From the NCBI GenBank assembly GCA_005800795.1, contig SYEN01000142.1, positions 1-12,599 on the forward strand: a stretch of DNA of 12,599 nt, in the 5' to 3' direction. Position 1 is the first letter of the stretch. Every line of letters starts with the position of its first letter. Position numbers and translations under genes: made by a program. Source of the DNA: Burkholderiales bacterium. GTDB taxonomy: Bacteria > Pseudomonadota > Gammaproteobacteria > Burkholderiales > SG8-41. Below, piece by piece: positions 7,085 to 12,599 of the stretch. Under the pieces are notes generated by a model, which searched no databases, was not told the DNA's origin, and saw only the letters and a program-made list of their open reading frames with translations.

Positions 7085-7111
7085 ATCATACCGTAGCTTG
7101 GATCGGATCAA
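7085..7111 (-). promoter_or_regulatory. Weak promoter candidate for the alpha/beta hydrolase gene
   Basis: On the minus strand TTGATC (7106-7111) and TATGAT (7085-7090) form a sigma70-like -35/-10 pair with a short 15-nt spacer, about 60 bp before the hydrolase start. It overlaps the stop of the upstream receptor gene. The suboptimal spacing makes this a tentative call. Confidence 0.22.
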
Positions 7112-8169
7112 TTGGCTTTAAGGCCAATCTCCTTCATCACCTTGGCAAACGCGGCGATATCGTTGCGCAGCCGCTTTTCGTGTTCTTCGGGTGTCGTTGT
7201 CGCCACATGGATACCCACGGAATCCAGGCGTTCCTTGAGTTCGGGCAGATGTAGTACTCGAGAAATATCCGCGCCGATTTGCCGCCGCAGTGGCAGCGGC
7301 GTGCCGGCGGGCGCGTAGACAGCGCTCGCACCGACCAGTGTCCACTCGGGCAACACATCAGCGATCAGCGGCACACCCGGCAGCACCGGATGCCGCTGCA
7401 TCAGCGCCACCACTTTGCCATCCTTGATCAGGGATTGCGCCACCAAAACAGAGACCACGGTGAAATGCGCTCGGCCCGCCGCCACTTCGATCAGCGCCTC
7501 GCCCGAGCCTTTGTAACTCACATGCTGCGCCTTGACGCCGGCGGCGATGCGAAAGCGCTCCGAGTTCATGTGATCCATACCGCCCGCGACGGGGGAGGCA
7601 AAAAAGATTTTGCCGGGTCGGGCCTGTGCGTACGCCGCCAACTCTTTGGCTGTTTTGACGCCCATGCCCGGCCCCACCACCACCACGGAATTGGGGGTGT
7701 AAAGCTCCGTGACGCCGGCGAAATCCTTCAGTGTGTCGTAAGGCAGATTGGCAAACATCACGTGGCGCACGGCAATGGATCCCGACACAAACAATAGCGT
7801 GTAACCGTCGGGGTTCGACTTGGCGACAGTGCTGTTGGCAAGGATGCCCTGCCGGTTGTCGATCACGATGGACTGTTTCCAAAACTCGCCCAACTTGGGT
7901 GCGATCAGCCGCGTGGTGGCATCTAGCCCCGTTCCGGCAGCAGCCGAAACCATGATGCGCACCGGCTTGACGGGAAAGGCCTGTCCCGAGCCAGCCGAAG
8001 GTGTTTGCTGTGCTGGCGTGGCCGGCGCAAACAAGGCGGCGCAGACAAGACCACACGCGAGGTTTGCGCGTTGGTAACAAAGGTTGCGGGCAACGGCAAC
8101 GAACCTCTTGGGTGTATCGGGCAACGCGAATATACGATTCAAAATACGCGGGAGACCGGCCTTGACCAT
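7108..8169 (-). CDS. Bug/TctC-family tripartite tricarboxylate transporter substrate-binding protein
   Basis: This 353-residue periplasmic receptor shows the Bug (TctC) signatures: FPVKPVRIMV (65-74), the ligand-loop AAGTGLDATTRLIAPKLG, NPDGYTLLF (119-127), FANLPYDTLKDFAGVT, and the C-terminal EEHEKRLRNDIAAFAKVMKEIGLKAN. The usual NRPGAGG is NRQGILA here, so the ligand site is atypical. The N-terminus is longer than usual: about 33 residues precede the hydrophobic stretch LACGLVCAALFAPATPA, which acts as the probable signal peptide. ATG 8169 is chosen because GGAGGA lies 4 nt before it; the ATG at 8181 overlaps that Shine-Dalgarno. Residues 58-64 (SAGSGQA) are encoded by a copy of a dispersed repeat. 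The gene lies 44 nt after the NHL-protein gene in the same direction. Ligands in this family are mostly carboxylates; its own ligand is unknown. Confidence 0.87.
   Translation of the reverse strand: MVKAGLPRILNRIFALPDTPKRFVAVARNLCYQRANLACGLVCAALFAPATPAQQTPSAGSGQAFPVKPVRIMVSAAAGTGLDATTRLIAPKLGEFWKQSIVIDNRQGILANSTVAKSNPDGYTLLFVSGSIAVRHVMFANLPYDTLKDFAGVTELYTPNSVVVVGPGMGVKTAKELAAYAQARPGKIFFASPVAGGMDHMNSERFRIAAGVKAQHVSYKGSGEALIEVAAGRAHFTVVSVLVAQSLIKDGKVVALMQRHPVLPGVPLIADVLPEWTLVGASAVYAPAGTPLPLRRQIGADISRVLHLPELKERLDSVGIHVATTTPEEHEKRLRNDIAAFAKVMKEIGLKAN
7979..8001. repeat. Dispersed 'GACAGGCTC'-type repeat copy inserted in frame in a receptor gene
   Basis: The 23 bp from GCCTGTCCCGAG to CCAGCCGAAGG differ at about three positions from a repeat I know as widespread in bacterial genomes (core TTCGACAGGCTCAGGACAGG, often seen in translations as CPEPAEG or GSGQA peptides). 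Here it encodes SAGSGQA between the signal peptide and the mature domain, where extra residues should be harmless. Identification is from memory of the repeat and was not searched. Confidence 0.55.
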
Positions 8170-8213
8170 ATCTTCCTCCATTCACTGATCGTGCACGGGT
8201 TGCCCCGCAGTTG

Positions 8214-9086
8214 TTATTTCTTCACCAGTTTTTGCACCCGCCAGTTTAACGTGTCGGCGATATAAATGTCTTCGTTGGCATCGAGCGCGATGAAATGCGC
8301 CTCGCCGTATTGATTGAGGCCCTTGCCCTGACTGCCAGTGATGCCGAGCACGTTGCCATGTTCGTCGAGCTTCATGACTTTGCCGGCGTGGCCGTGCGCC
8401 ATCATCATGTGCGAGTTATCGTTGCACATGGCCAGCCCGCACGGCGTGCCGGGGTGGCTGGTCTCGCGCACATAGTTGCCATCGTCGTCAAACACCTGGA
8501 TGCGCTGGTTGGAGCGATCGGCAATATATAGCAGGCCCTTGCCGTTCATCACGATGGAATGCGGCTGATCGAATTTGCCTTTTTCCTTGCCGGTGCCGCC
8601 CCAGCTTTTTACGTAGTCACCATTGGCCGTGAATTTGTGCACCAGATTGTCGGCCTTGCCGTGGCCCTGTGTCACGTAGACTTCGCCGTCAGGTCCAAAG
8701 GCGAGATCGTTGGGTTCGTCGAAACATTTCAAATGCCCTGCGTGATGCCATTCGCCCGCGCGGCCCGCCACGCCGAGCACCATGAGGATGCGTCCATCGG
8801 CATTCATTTTCACCACGATATGCGCGCCGGTGTCGGTGCACCAGATGTTGCCCTCGCGGTCGATACGCAGCCCGTGTGGCAGAGTGAAAATACCGCGGCC
8901 CATGGTGCGCACATGATCGCCGTTGCTGGTGAACTCCATCAACGCGTTTTCACTGCGGTTGAACACGAGGATGTGATTTCTGATGGTAATCGCCACACCC
9001 GAGCACGGCCCAAAATTTACGCCGGGCGGCAACTTGAAAATATCGGCGACAGGCAGGTAGCCGAGGTCGGGAATCGTGGTGGTCAT
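8214..9086 (-). CDS. NHL-repeat beta-propeller protein, peptidyl-alpha-hydroxyglycine amidating lyase-like
   Basis: The 290-residue protein is almost wholly NHL repeats. Blades are recognisable at about 68-105 (LPHGLRIDREGNIWCTDTG), 122-163 (DEPNDLAFGPDGEVYVTQG), 171-208 (QPHSIVMNGKGLLYIADRS), 212-250 (TPCGLAMCNDNSHMMMAHG) and 259-290 (AHFIALDANEDIYIADTLN), with a first blade near 22-60. His71, His176 and His264 occupy repeat positions like the three Zn-binding His of the amidating lyase (PAL) propeller, so a metal site is plausible. There is no signal peptide, unlike many PAL-like proteins. ATG 9086 is preferred to a start 14 codons upstream because the sequence there is not family-like; only a weak GGA precedes it. 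It is first in a set with the Bug receptor and the hydrolase. The lyase reaction is not assured, as many NHL proteins only bind partners. Confidence 0.78.
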   Translation of the reverse strand: MTTTIPDLGYLPVADIFKLPPGVNFGPCSGVAITIRNHILVFNRSENALMEFTSNGDHVRTMGRGIFTLPHGLRIDREGNIWCTDTGAHIVVKMNADGRILMVLGVAGRAGEWHHAGHLKCFDEPNDLAFGPDGEVYVTQGHGKADNLVHKFTANGDYVKSWGGTGKEKGKFDQPHSIVMNGKGLLYIADRSNQRIQVFDDDGNYVRETSHPGTPCGLAMCNDNSHMMMAHGHAGKVMKLDEHGNVLGITGSQGKGLNQYGEAHFIALDANEDIYIADTLNWRVQKLVKK

Positions 9087-9122
9087 GAATGATCCATGGT
9101 TGCGAAAATTGAGGGCGCAGCG

Positions 9123-9137
9123 TAACAAGTCTTGTCA
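9123..9137. promoter_or_regulatory. 15-bp dyad upstream of the NHL gene (possible operator)
   Basis: TAACAAGTCTTGTCA is a near-perfect palindrome about T9130 (core ACAAG-T-CTTGT, flanked by T...A). It lies 37 bp before the NHL-protein start and just upstream of the AT-rich element, in a divergent region. Its size and form fit a small dimeric repressor of the GntR type, but no regulator gene is in the window. The dyad is short, so it may be chance. Confidence 0.25.
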
Positions 9138-9148
9138 GATACAAAAAA

Positions 9149-9172
9149 TGTTAAATTAAATCAGATACTTAC
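9149..9172 (+). repeat. AT-rich element, copy 2
   Basis: The stretch from tgttaaattaaatca to gatacttac matches the element before the ModA-like gene (3771-3795). Bases 9159-9171 (AATCAGATACTTA) match the IHF consensus with one mismatch. It sits directly upstream of the receptor pseudogene's first ATG (9174) and within the likely regulatory region of the divergent NHL gene. Confidence 0.4.
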
Positions 9173-9173
9173 A

Positions 9174-9546
9174 ATGCATCCCAAAAGGGGTGCGCAGAAC
9201 GACTGCTACGATCGCGCGCCAGGCATAGCCTGTCCAATGCCCATCTTGCCGCCGCGCCTGACCGAACGCCTTGGCCAGCAAGGGGTGATCGAAGCACACC
9301 CCGATGGCGATGCGCTTTTGGCTTCATCGTGATCCATCGCGATCTCACCATCCGTCTATGCCAACTTGCCGTTTGACACCACGCGCGATCTGTCGCGTAT
9401 TGAACGAAGCGGAAATTCAACAGCGTTTCTCCGTGCTGGGCATGGAGTCCGCGCCGGGCACGCCAGAACAACCCGATATATTTCTTGCTGCGCAGATCGC
9501 TCTGGCGGTGCAGTGGGAGAAAAAGGCGGGGATAGTGGCGCGTTAG
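9174..9546 (+). pseudogene. Degraded Bug/TctC receptor gene (internal deletions, nonsense codon, frameshift)
   Basis: Pieces of one Bug receptor appear in order. From about 9240, ILPPRLTERLGQQGVIEA corresponds to the N-terminal lobe. HPDGDALLASS follows directly, where about 20 residues including the RPGAGG loop are missing. A TGA at 9330-9332 then interrupts the same frame before SIAISPSVYANLPFDTTRD (9333-9389). Near 9398 the frame shifts by +1 and jumps to the C-terminus: VLNEAEIQQRFSVLGMES, PGTPEQPDIF and WEKKAGIVAR up to the TAG at 9544-9546. About 170-200 residues of the middle are gone, and no signal peptide is recognisable. The remains are closest in wording to the receptor at 11256-12245 (LAPKLTERLGQPFIIE), but this is a by-eye comparison. 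Confidence 0.72.
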
Positions 9547-9627
9547 CCGCTGCCTTCCCAATTGCGTGAAATGCGTTCAAAATGCCCCTGCAATTTCCTT
9601 TGGCACACAAAAAAAAGGAGCGCTCAC

Positions 9628-10161
9628 ATGGCAGTCAGAAAACTGGGGCACGTCGGCATTTTCGCGCAGGATTTCGAGAAAATGCGCAATTTTTATTCAA
9701 ACACCATTGGTCTCACGGTGACGGATGAGACACCGACGGCGGCATTCATGAGTTCCCGGCCCGAAGAAGAACACCATGAACTGCTGGTCGCCAAGGCGGG
9801 CGATGGCCAACGCACCCACATGCAGCAGTTATCGTTTAACTGCCAGAGCCTGGCGGACATCCGCGGCTACTATCAGAAATTCAAGACGCAGGGCGTACGA
9901 GTCGCCCGCGCGGTATCGCATGGCAATGCCGTGGGCCTTTACTTCTATGATCCGGAGGGCAATTACTGCGAGCTTTACTGGACCACGCCGTTTAAGGCGC
10001 GCCAGCCCTACGGTGTGGCGGTGGATTTAACGCAACCTGAAAACGAAATTCTGCGTGTCATTGAAGCAGACGTAAAAATTCACGGCGCCACCGGGCATCG
10101 CGACCCGGAATCGTTTGTCCGTCAACGCGAGCAGTTCATACAAGACGGCATGCAGGTGTAA
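9628..10161 (+). CDS. VOC-superfamily (glyoxalase/extradiol dioxygenase-like) protein
   Basis: This 177-residue protein holds two beta-alpha-beta-beta-beta modules: 5-55 (KLGHVGIFAQDFEKMRNFYS, IGLTVTDE, EEHHELLVA) and 65-118 (MQQLSFNCQSLADIRGYYQK, then GLYFYDPEGNYCELYW), followed by a helical tail of about 55 residues. His8 and Glu115 lie at metal-ligand positions of type I extradiol dioxygenases and glyoxalases. At the second His position the aligned residue seems to be Gln67, with His64 nearby, so the metal site is uncertain. The YxELYW ending recalls catechol 2,3-dioxygenase. AAGGAG lies a few bases before ATG 9628, which rules out an upstream in-frame start at 9562. It converges on the receptor gene at 10217, and no terminator was recognised in the 55 bp between. 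An aromatic-ring-cleavage or isomerase role is inference. Confidence 0.82.
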   Translation: MAVRKLGHVGIFAQDFEKMRNFYSNTIGLTVTDETPTAAFMSSRPEEEHHELLVAKAGDGQRTHMQQLSFNCQSLADIRGYYQKFKTQGVRVARAVSHGNAVGLYFYDPEGNYCELYWTTPFKARQPYGVAVDLTQPENEILRVIEADVKIHGATGHRDPESFVRQREQFIQDGMQV

Positions 10162-10216
10162 GGTCTAGCCCGTCGATCGGCGAGGCAATTGCTACGTCCG
10201 CATCCCCTGGCAGCGG

Positions 10217-11206
10217 TTATTGTTCTGCGCGTATTCCCGCGTTGCGGATCAGGGGAAACCACTTGTCGATTTCGGCCTTGTGATACTTTGCCAGCGCTTG
10301 CACGGTCTGTTCTGCCTTGGACGGAATTTCCTGCCCGAGGTCGATAAAGCGCGTTCTCACGTTGGCGTCGGCCAGTGTATCCACAAATGCCGCGTTCAAC
10401 TTGGTGATGATGTCGCGCGGCGTTTTTGAAGGCGCCCAGATGCCATGCCACACCTCCGTGTGCAGGCCCGGCAAACCCGCTTCGTCCACCGTGGGAATCT
10501 CCGGTGCTGCTGCCTGACGGGTTTTCGCAGTTACCGCGTAGGCGCGCAGTTTGCCCGCGCGCACCTGCGTAATCGAACCGCCGATTTGCGTCACATACAG
10601 ATCGACCTCTCCCGACAGCAGCGCCTGAATTGCGGGTGCGCCGCCGCGATACGGGATGAATTCCGTCTTAAGCCCCAGCCGGTTCAAAAAGTAAATGCCG
10701 CCAATATGCGAAGAGCCGCCGACGCCGCCGGTGGCAAACTTGTACTTGTCGCTGTTGGCTTTTATCCACGCAATCAGTTCCTTGAGGTCTTTGGCCGGCA
10801 CACCCATTTTCGACACGATCAATTGCGGATTGGTGGCGATCATTGCTATTGGCGCCAGGTCCTTGAGCAGATCGTAATTGAGGTTGTAGTACGCGCCGTT
10901 CACCACGTGCGTGCCCCAGTGTCCAATGGAGAGCGTGTAACCATCGGGCGCGGAACGCACCACGCGTCCGACACCGATGGTGCCGCCCGCGCCGGTGATG
11001 TTATCCACCACGATGGTTTGGCCGAGATAGCGGCGCAGCGGGTCGCTCATGATGCGCGCCAGCGTGTCAGTGGGGCCGCCGGCGGAGAACGGCACGACGA
11101 TCGAAATCTGCTTTGCTGGCCACGCCTGCGCGTACGTTGGCACAGGGGCGGCCAAGTTGACTGTCAGCAAACCAGCGATTCCACAAATGACCCGTAGCGC
11201 TTTCAT
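10217..11206 (-). CDS. Bug/TctC-family tripartite tricarboxylate transporter substrate-binding protein
   Basis: This 329-residue, full-length Bug receptor has a signal peptide MKALRVICGIAGLLTVNLAA...TYAQA (cleavage after about residue 27), then WPAKQISIVVPFSAGGPTDT, LRRYLGQTIVVDN, the ligand-loop GAGGTIGVGRVV, APDGYTLSIG, NYDLLKDLAPIAM and the C-terminal YHKAEIDKWFPLIRNAGI. The protein should bind an organic acid in the periplasm and deliver it to a TctAB permease. No tctA or tctB is in the window, as is usual for orphan Bug genes. AAGGAG lies 6 nt before ATG 11206. It follows the next receptor gene by 49 bp on the same strand and is likely cotranscribed with it. The ligand cannot be read from sequence. 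Confidence 0.92.
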   Translation of the reverse strand: MKALRVICGIAGLLTVNLAAPVPTYAQAWPAKQISIVVPFSAGGPTDTLARIMSDPLRRYLGQTIVVDNITGAGGTIGVGRVVRSAPDGYTLSIGHWGTHVVNGAYYNLNYDLLKDLAPIAMIATNPQLIVSKMGVPAKDLKELIAWIKANSDKYKFATGGVGGSSHIGGIYFLNRLGLKTEFIPYRGGAPAIQALLSGEVDLYVTQIGGSITQVRAGKLRAYAVTAKTRQAAAPEIPTVDEAGLPGLHTEVWHGIWAPSKTPRDIITKLNAAFVDTLADANVRTRFIDLGQEIPSKAEQTVQALAKYHKAEIDKWFPLIRNAGIRAEQ

Positions 11207-11255
11207 ATCATTCTCCTTGTCGATTGATATTAAGACTGCTGGTTTGACCCGTTGC

Positions 11256-12245
11256 TTATTTCACCTCTATTTTGCGCGCCTTTGTCACGCGCCGCCACTT
11301 GTCGATTTCTTCCGCCACGTGGCGCGTCATGTCTTCCGGGCTGCCGGGTTTCATGTCGCCGCCTGCATCGGTAAACTGTTTGATGACGTCGTTGGTGAAC
11401 AGGGTCGCATGCAGTTCGCGGTTTAACCTGTTGATTACCGGCCGGGGTGAACCGCCAGTGGCGCCCATGCCCGCGAACGAGGTGACGTCATAGCCCGGCA
11501 ACACTTGCGATACAGGCGGCAGTTCGGGTATTTGCGGGGAGCGGTCTTTGGAGCAAATCGCAATCGCACGGATGCGCCCGGCACGCACATGCGGGGATGC
11601 GCCGGTCAACGTCATGAACATGAAATTCAGCCGCCCACCGATCATGTCGGTAAGCGCCTCGGCGCTGCCTTTGTAGGGAATGTGCACGGTTTCCGTACCG
11701 GCCATTGAATCAAACAATTCAGCCGCGAGATGAAATACCGAGCCAATGCCCACTGAGCCGTAATTCAGTTCGCCCGGATACTTTTTCGCCAGCGCAATCA
11801 GTTCTGCGGTGTTTTTCGCTGGCGTATCGTTGCGTACCGTGAGGACAAAAGGGTAGGTCACGATGGTGGTGATCCACGCAAAATCTTTCAGCGCGTCGTA
11901 CGGTGTTTTCACCGACGCCGCGTGCGCCGTGAACGCGCCGCTGATAAAAATCAACGTGTATCCGTCGGGCGTGGCTCTGGCCACCAGATTGGTGCCGATG
12001 GCGCCACCTGCGCCGGGGCGATTCTCGATGATGAACGGCTGGCCGAGGCGCTCGGTGAGCTTGGGCGCCAGCACACGCACCAGAAAATCAGAACTGCCGC
12101 CGGCTGCGAAGCCAGACACGATACGCACCGGGCGCAGCGGGTAATCCTTGACCGGGTCGGCAGCGCGGGTCGCCGCTGGCGACAGCGCTGCCATTGCCGC
12201 ACAGGCGGCGAGCCAGCATTTCATCCGATCACGCGTGAGTCGCAT
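11256..12245 (-). CDS. Bug/TctC-family tripartite tricarboxylate transporter substrate-binding protein
   Basis: A second full-length Bug receptor (329 residues). The signal peptide ends at about residue 29 (CWLAACAAMAALSPAATRAA). Family blocks follow in order: YPLRPVRIVSGFAAGGSSDF, APKLTERLGQPFIIENRPGA, GGAIGTNLVARATPDGYTLI, TPYDALKDFAWIT, YGSVGIGSVFHLAAELF, VHIPYKGSAEAL and the final EEIDKWRRVTKARKIEVK. ATG 12245 starts 8 bp after the stop of the upstream oxidoreductase gene, with AGGCGG-like bases as ribosome site. A second ATG seven codons later (12224) would still leave a complete signal peptide. The tight spacing indicates translational coupling in an operon with the reductase and the following receptor. 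The ligand is unknown. Confidence 0.92.
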   Translation of the reverse strand: MRLTRDRMKCWLAACAAMAALSPAATRAADPVKDYPLRPVRIVSGFAAGGSSDFLVRVLAPKLTERLGQPFIIENRPGAGGAIGTNLVARATPDGYTLIFISGAFTAHAASVKTPYDALKDFAWITTIVTYPFVLTVRNDTPAKNTAELIALAKKYPGELNYGSVGIGSVFHLAAELFDSMAGTETVHIPYKGSAEALTDMIGGRLNFMFMTLTGASPHVRAGRIRAIAICSKDRSPQIPELPPVSQVLPGYDVTSFAGMGATGGSPRPVINRLNRELHATLFTNDVIKQFTDAGGDMKPGSPEDMTRHVAEEIDKWRRVTKARKIEVK

Positions 12246-12253
12246 CCGCCCGC

Positions 12254-12599
12254 CTAAATCAGTTTCACCAACTGCTTGCCGAAATTCCTGCCGTTCATCA
12301 AATCGATAAATGCCGCGGGGGCGCTATCCAATCCCATGGCTATGGTCTCGCGGTACTTGAGTTTCCCCTCGTGCACCAGTTCCCCGAGCCCGGCCAGCGC
12401 AGGCCGCCACAAATCCATGTGATCCGAAACGATGAAGCCGCGCGCCTGAATGCGATTCACCAGAAAGCTGCGAAAGTTATGCACGCTCAGCGCGCCTGGA
12501 TCGTTGTAGCCGGAAATTTGCCCGCAGATGACGATGCGCGAAAAAGCATTCACGCGCCCGAGCACGGCGTCGAGCGTGGGGCCGCCAACGTTGTCTAAG
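12254..12599 (-). CDS. NADP-dependent MDR-type oxidoreductase (CurA / prostaglandin-reductase-like), 5' truncated
   Basis: The last 114 residues of a zinc-independent medium-chain reductase continue past the right edge of the window. The blocks DNVGGPTLDAVLGRVNAF, RIVICGQISGYND and NFRSFLVNRIQARGFIVSDH, together with the ending MNGRNFGKQLVKLI, are typical of the CurA/leukotriene-B4-dehydrogenase group, which reduces enone double bonds with NADPH. The visible portion is the late Rossmann fold and the closing catalytic-domain segment. The nucleotide-binding Gly-rich loop (AASGAVG in relatives) lies outside the window. The stop (12254-12256) is 8 bp before the receptor start, so it heads or belongs to the receptor operon. 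A role in reducing an unsaturated catabolic intermediate is inferred. Confidence 0.85.
   Translation of the reverse strand, partial: LDNVGGPTLDAVLGRVNAFSRIVICGQISGYNDPGALSVHNFRSFLVNRIQARGFIVSDHMDLWRPALAGLGELVHEGKLKYRETIAMGLDSAPAAFIDLMNGRNFGKQLVKLI

Noticed and set aside
8170..8181. Alternative start of the receptor gene at ATG 8181
   Set aside because: That ATG is part of the GGAGGA ribosome site that serves ATG 8169, so the later start is better.
9330..9332. In-frame TGA in the receptor remnant as a Sec codon
   Set aside because: Bug receptors are not known selenoproteins, no Cys/Sec motif surrounds it, and the same gene has deletions and a frameshift, so it is a decay mutation.
10162..10216. 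Terminator between the convergent VOC and receptor genes
   Set aside because: Only very short self-complementary stretches (around GTCGATCGGC) are present and no T-run, so this is insufficient.
10445..11197. Open plus-strand frame (250 codons) opposite the Bug receptor
   Set aside because: It is a shadow of a clear receptor gene with a signal peptide and all family motifs.

Overview
The window looks like a chromosomal accessory catabolic region of a high-GC betaproteobacterium, most likely of the Burkholderiales. Three intact genes and one wrecked gene for Bug/TctC-type periplasmic solute receptors lie within 5.5 kb, and expansion of that family is typical of the group. They are mixed with an acyl-CoA dehydrogenase, an alpha/beta hydrolase, a VOC dioxygenase-like protein, a Gfo/Idh/MocA protein and a CurA-type reductase. 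There are no RNA genes, insertion sequences, CRISPR arrays or phage genes.

Layout. (1) 1-774, plus strand: the 3' end of a gene for a caspase-like protein carrying a DUF1566/Lcl-type domain. (2) 784-2514, minus strand: a UGSC-family selenoprotein of 576 residues whose reading frame is interrupted by one in-frame TGA (2221-2223), exactly at the Sec of the Sec-Gly-Ser-Cys motif. A hairpin with GG in its loop follows about 20 nt later. Read conventionally, this gene breaks into a 97-residue and a roughly 447-residue 'hypothetical'. (3) 2583-5721, plus strand: acyl-CoA dehydrogenase, a signal-less ModA-like binding protein and a Gfo/Idh/MocA protein. The first is divergent from the selenoprotein gene across 68 bp that hold a 10-bp inverted repeat. 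(4) 5770-5803: a hairpin between convergent genes. (5) 9086 back to 5815, minus strand: an NHL-propeller (peptidyl-alpha-hydroxyglycine amidating lyase-like) protein, a Bug receptor and an alpha/beta hydrolase resembling 2,6-dihydroxypseudooxynicotine hydrolase. (6) 9087-9627: a dyad, an AT-rich element that also occurs upstream of the ModA-like gene, and a Bug-receptor pseudogene. (7) 9628-10161, plus strand: a VOC protein. (8) 12599 back to 10217, minus strand: the end of a CurA/MDR-type NADPH oxidoreductase followed closely by two Bug receptors.

A reasonable reading, by inference only, is that the receptors bring in carboxylates or aromatic derivatives and the surrounding hydrolase, dioxygenase-like, dehydrogenase and reductase genes degrade them. 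No TctA/TctB membrane components are present, so the receptors must use permeases encoded elsewhere. The most notable object is the UGSC selenoprotein. It predicts that the organism has the selenocysteine machinery (selA, selB, selC, selD), none of which lies in this window.
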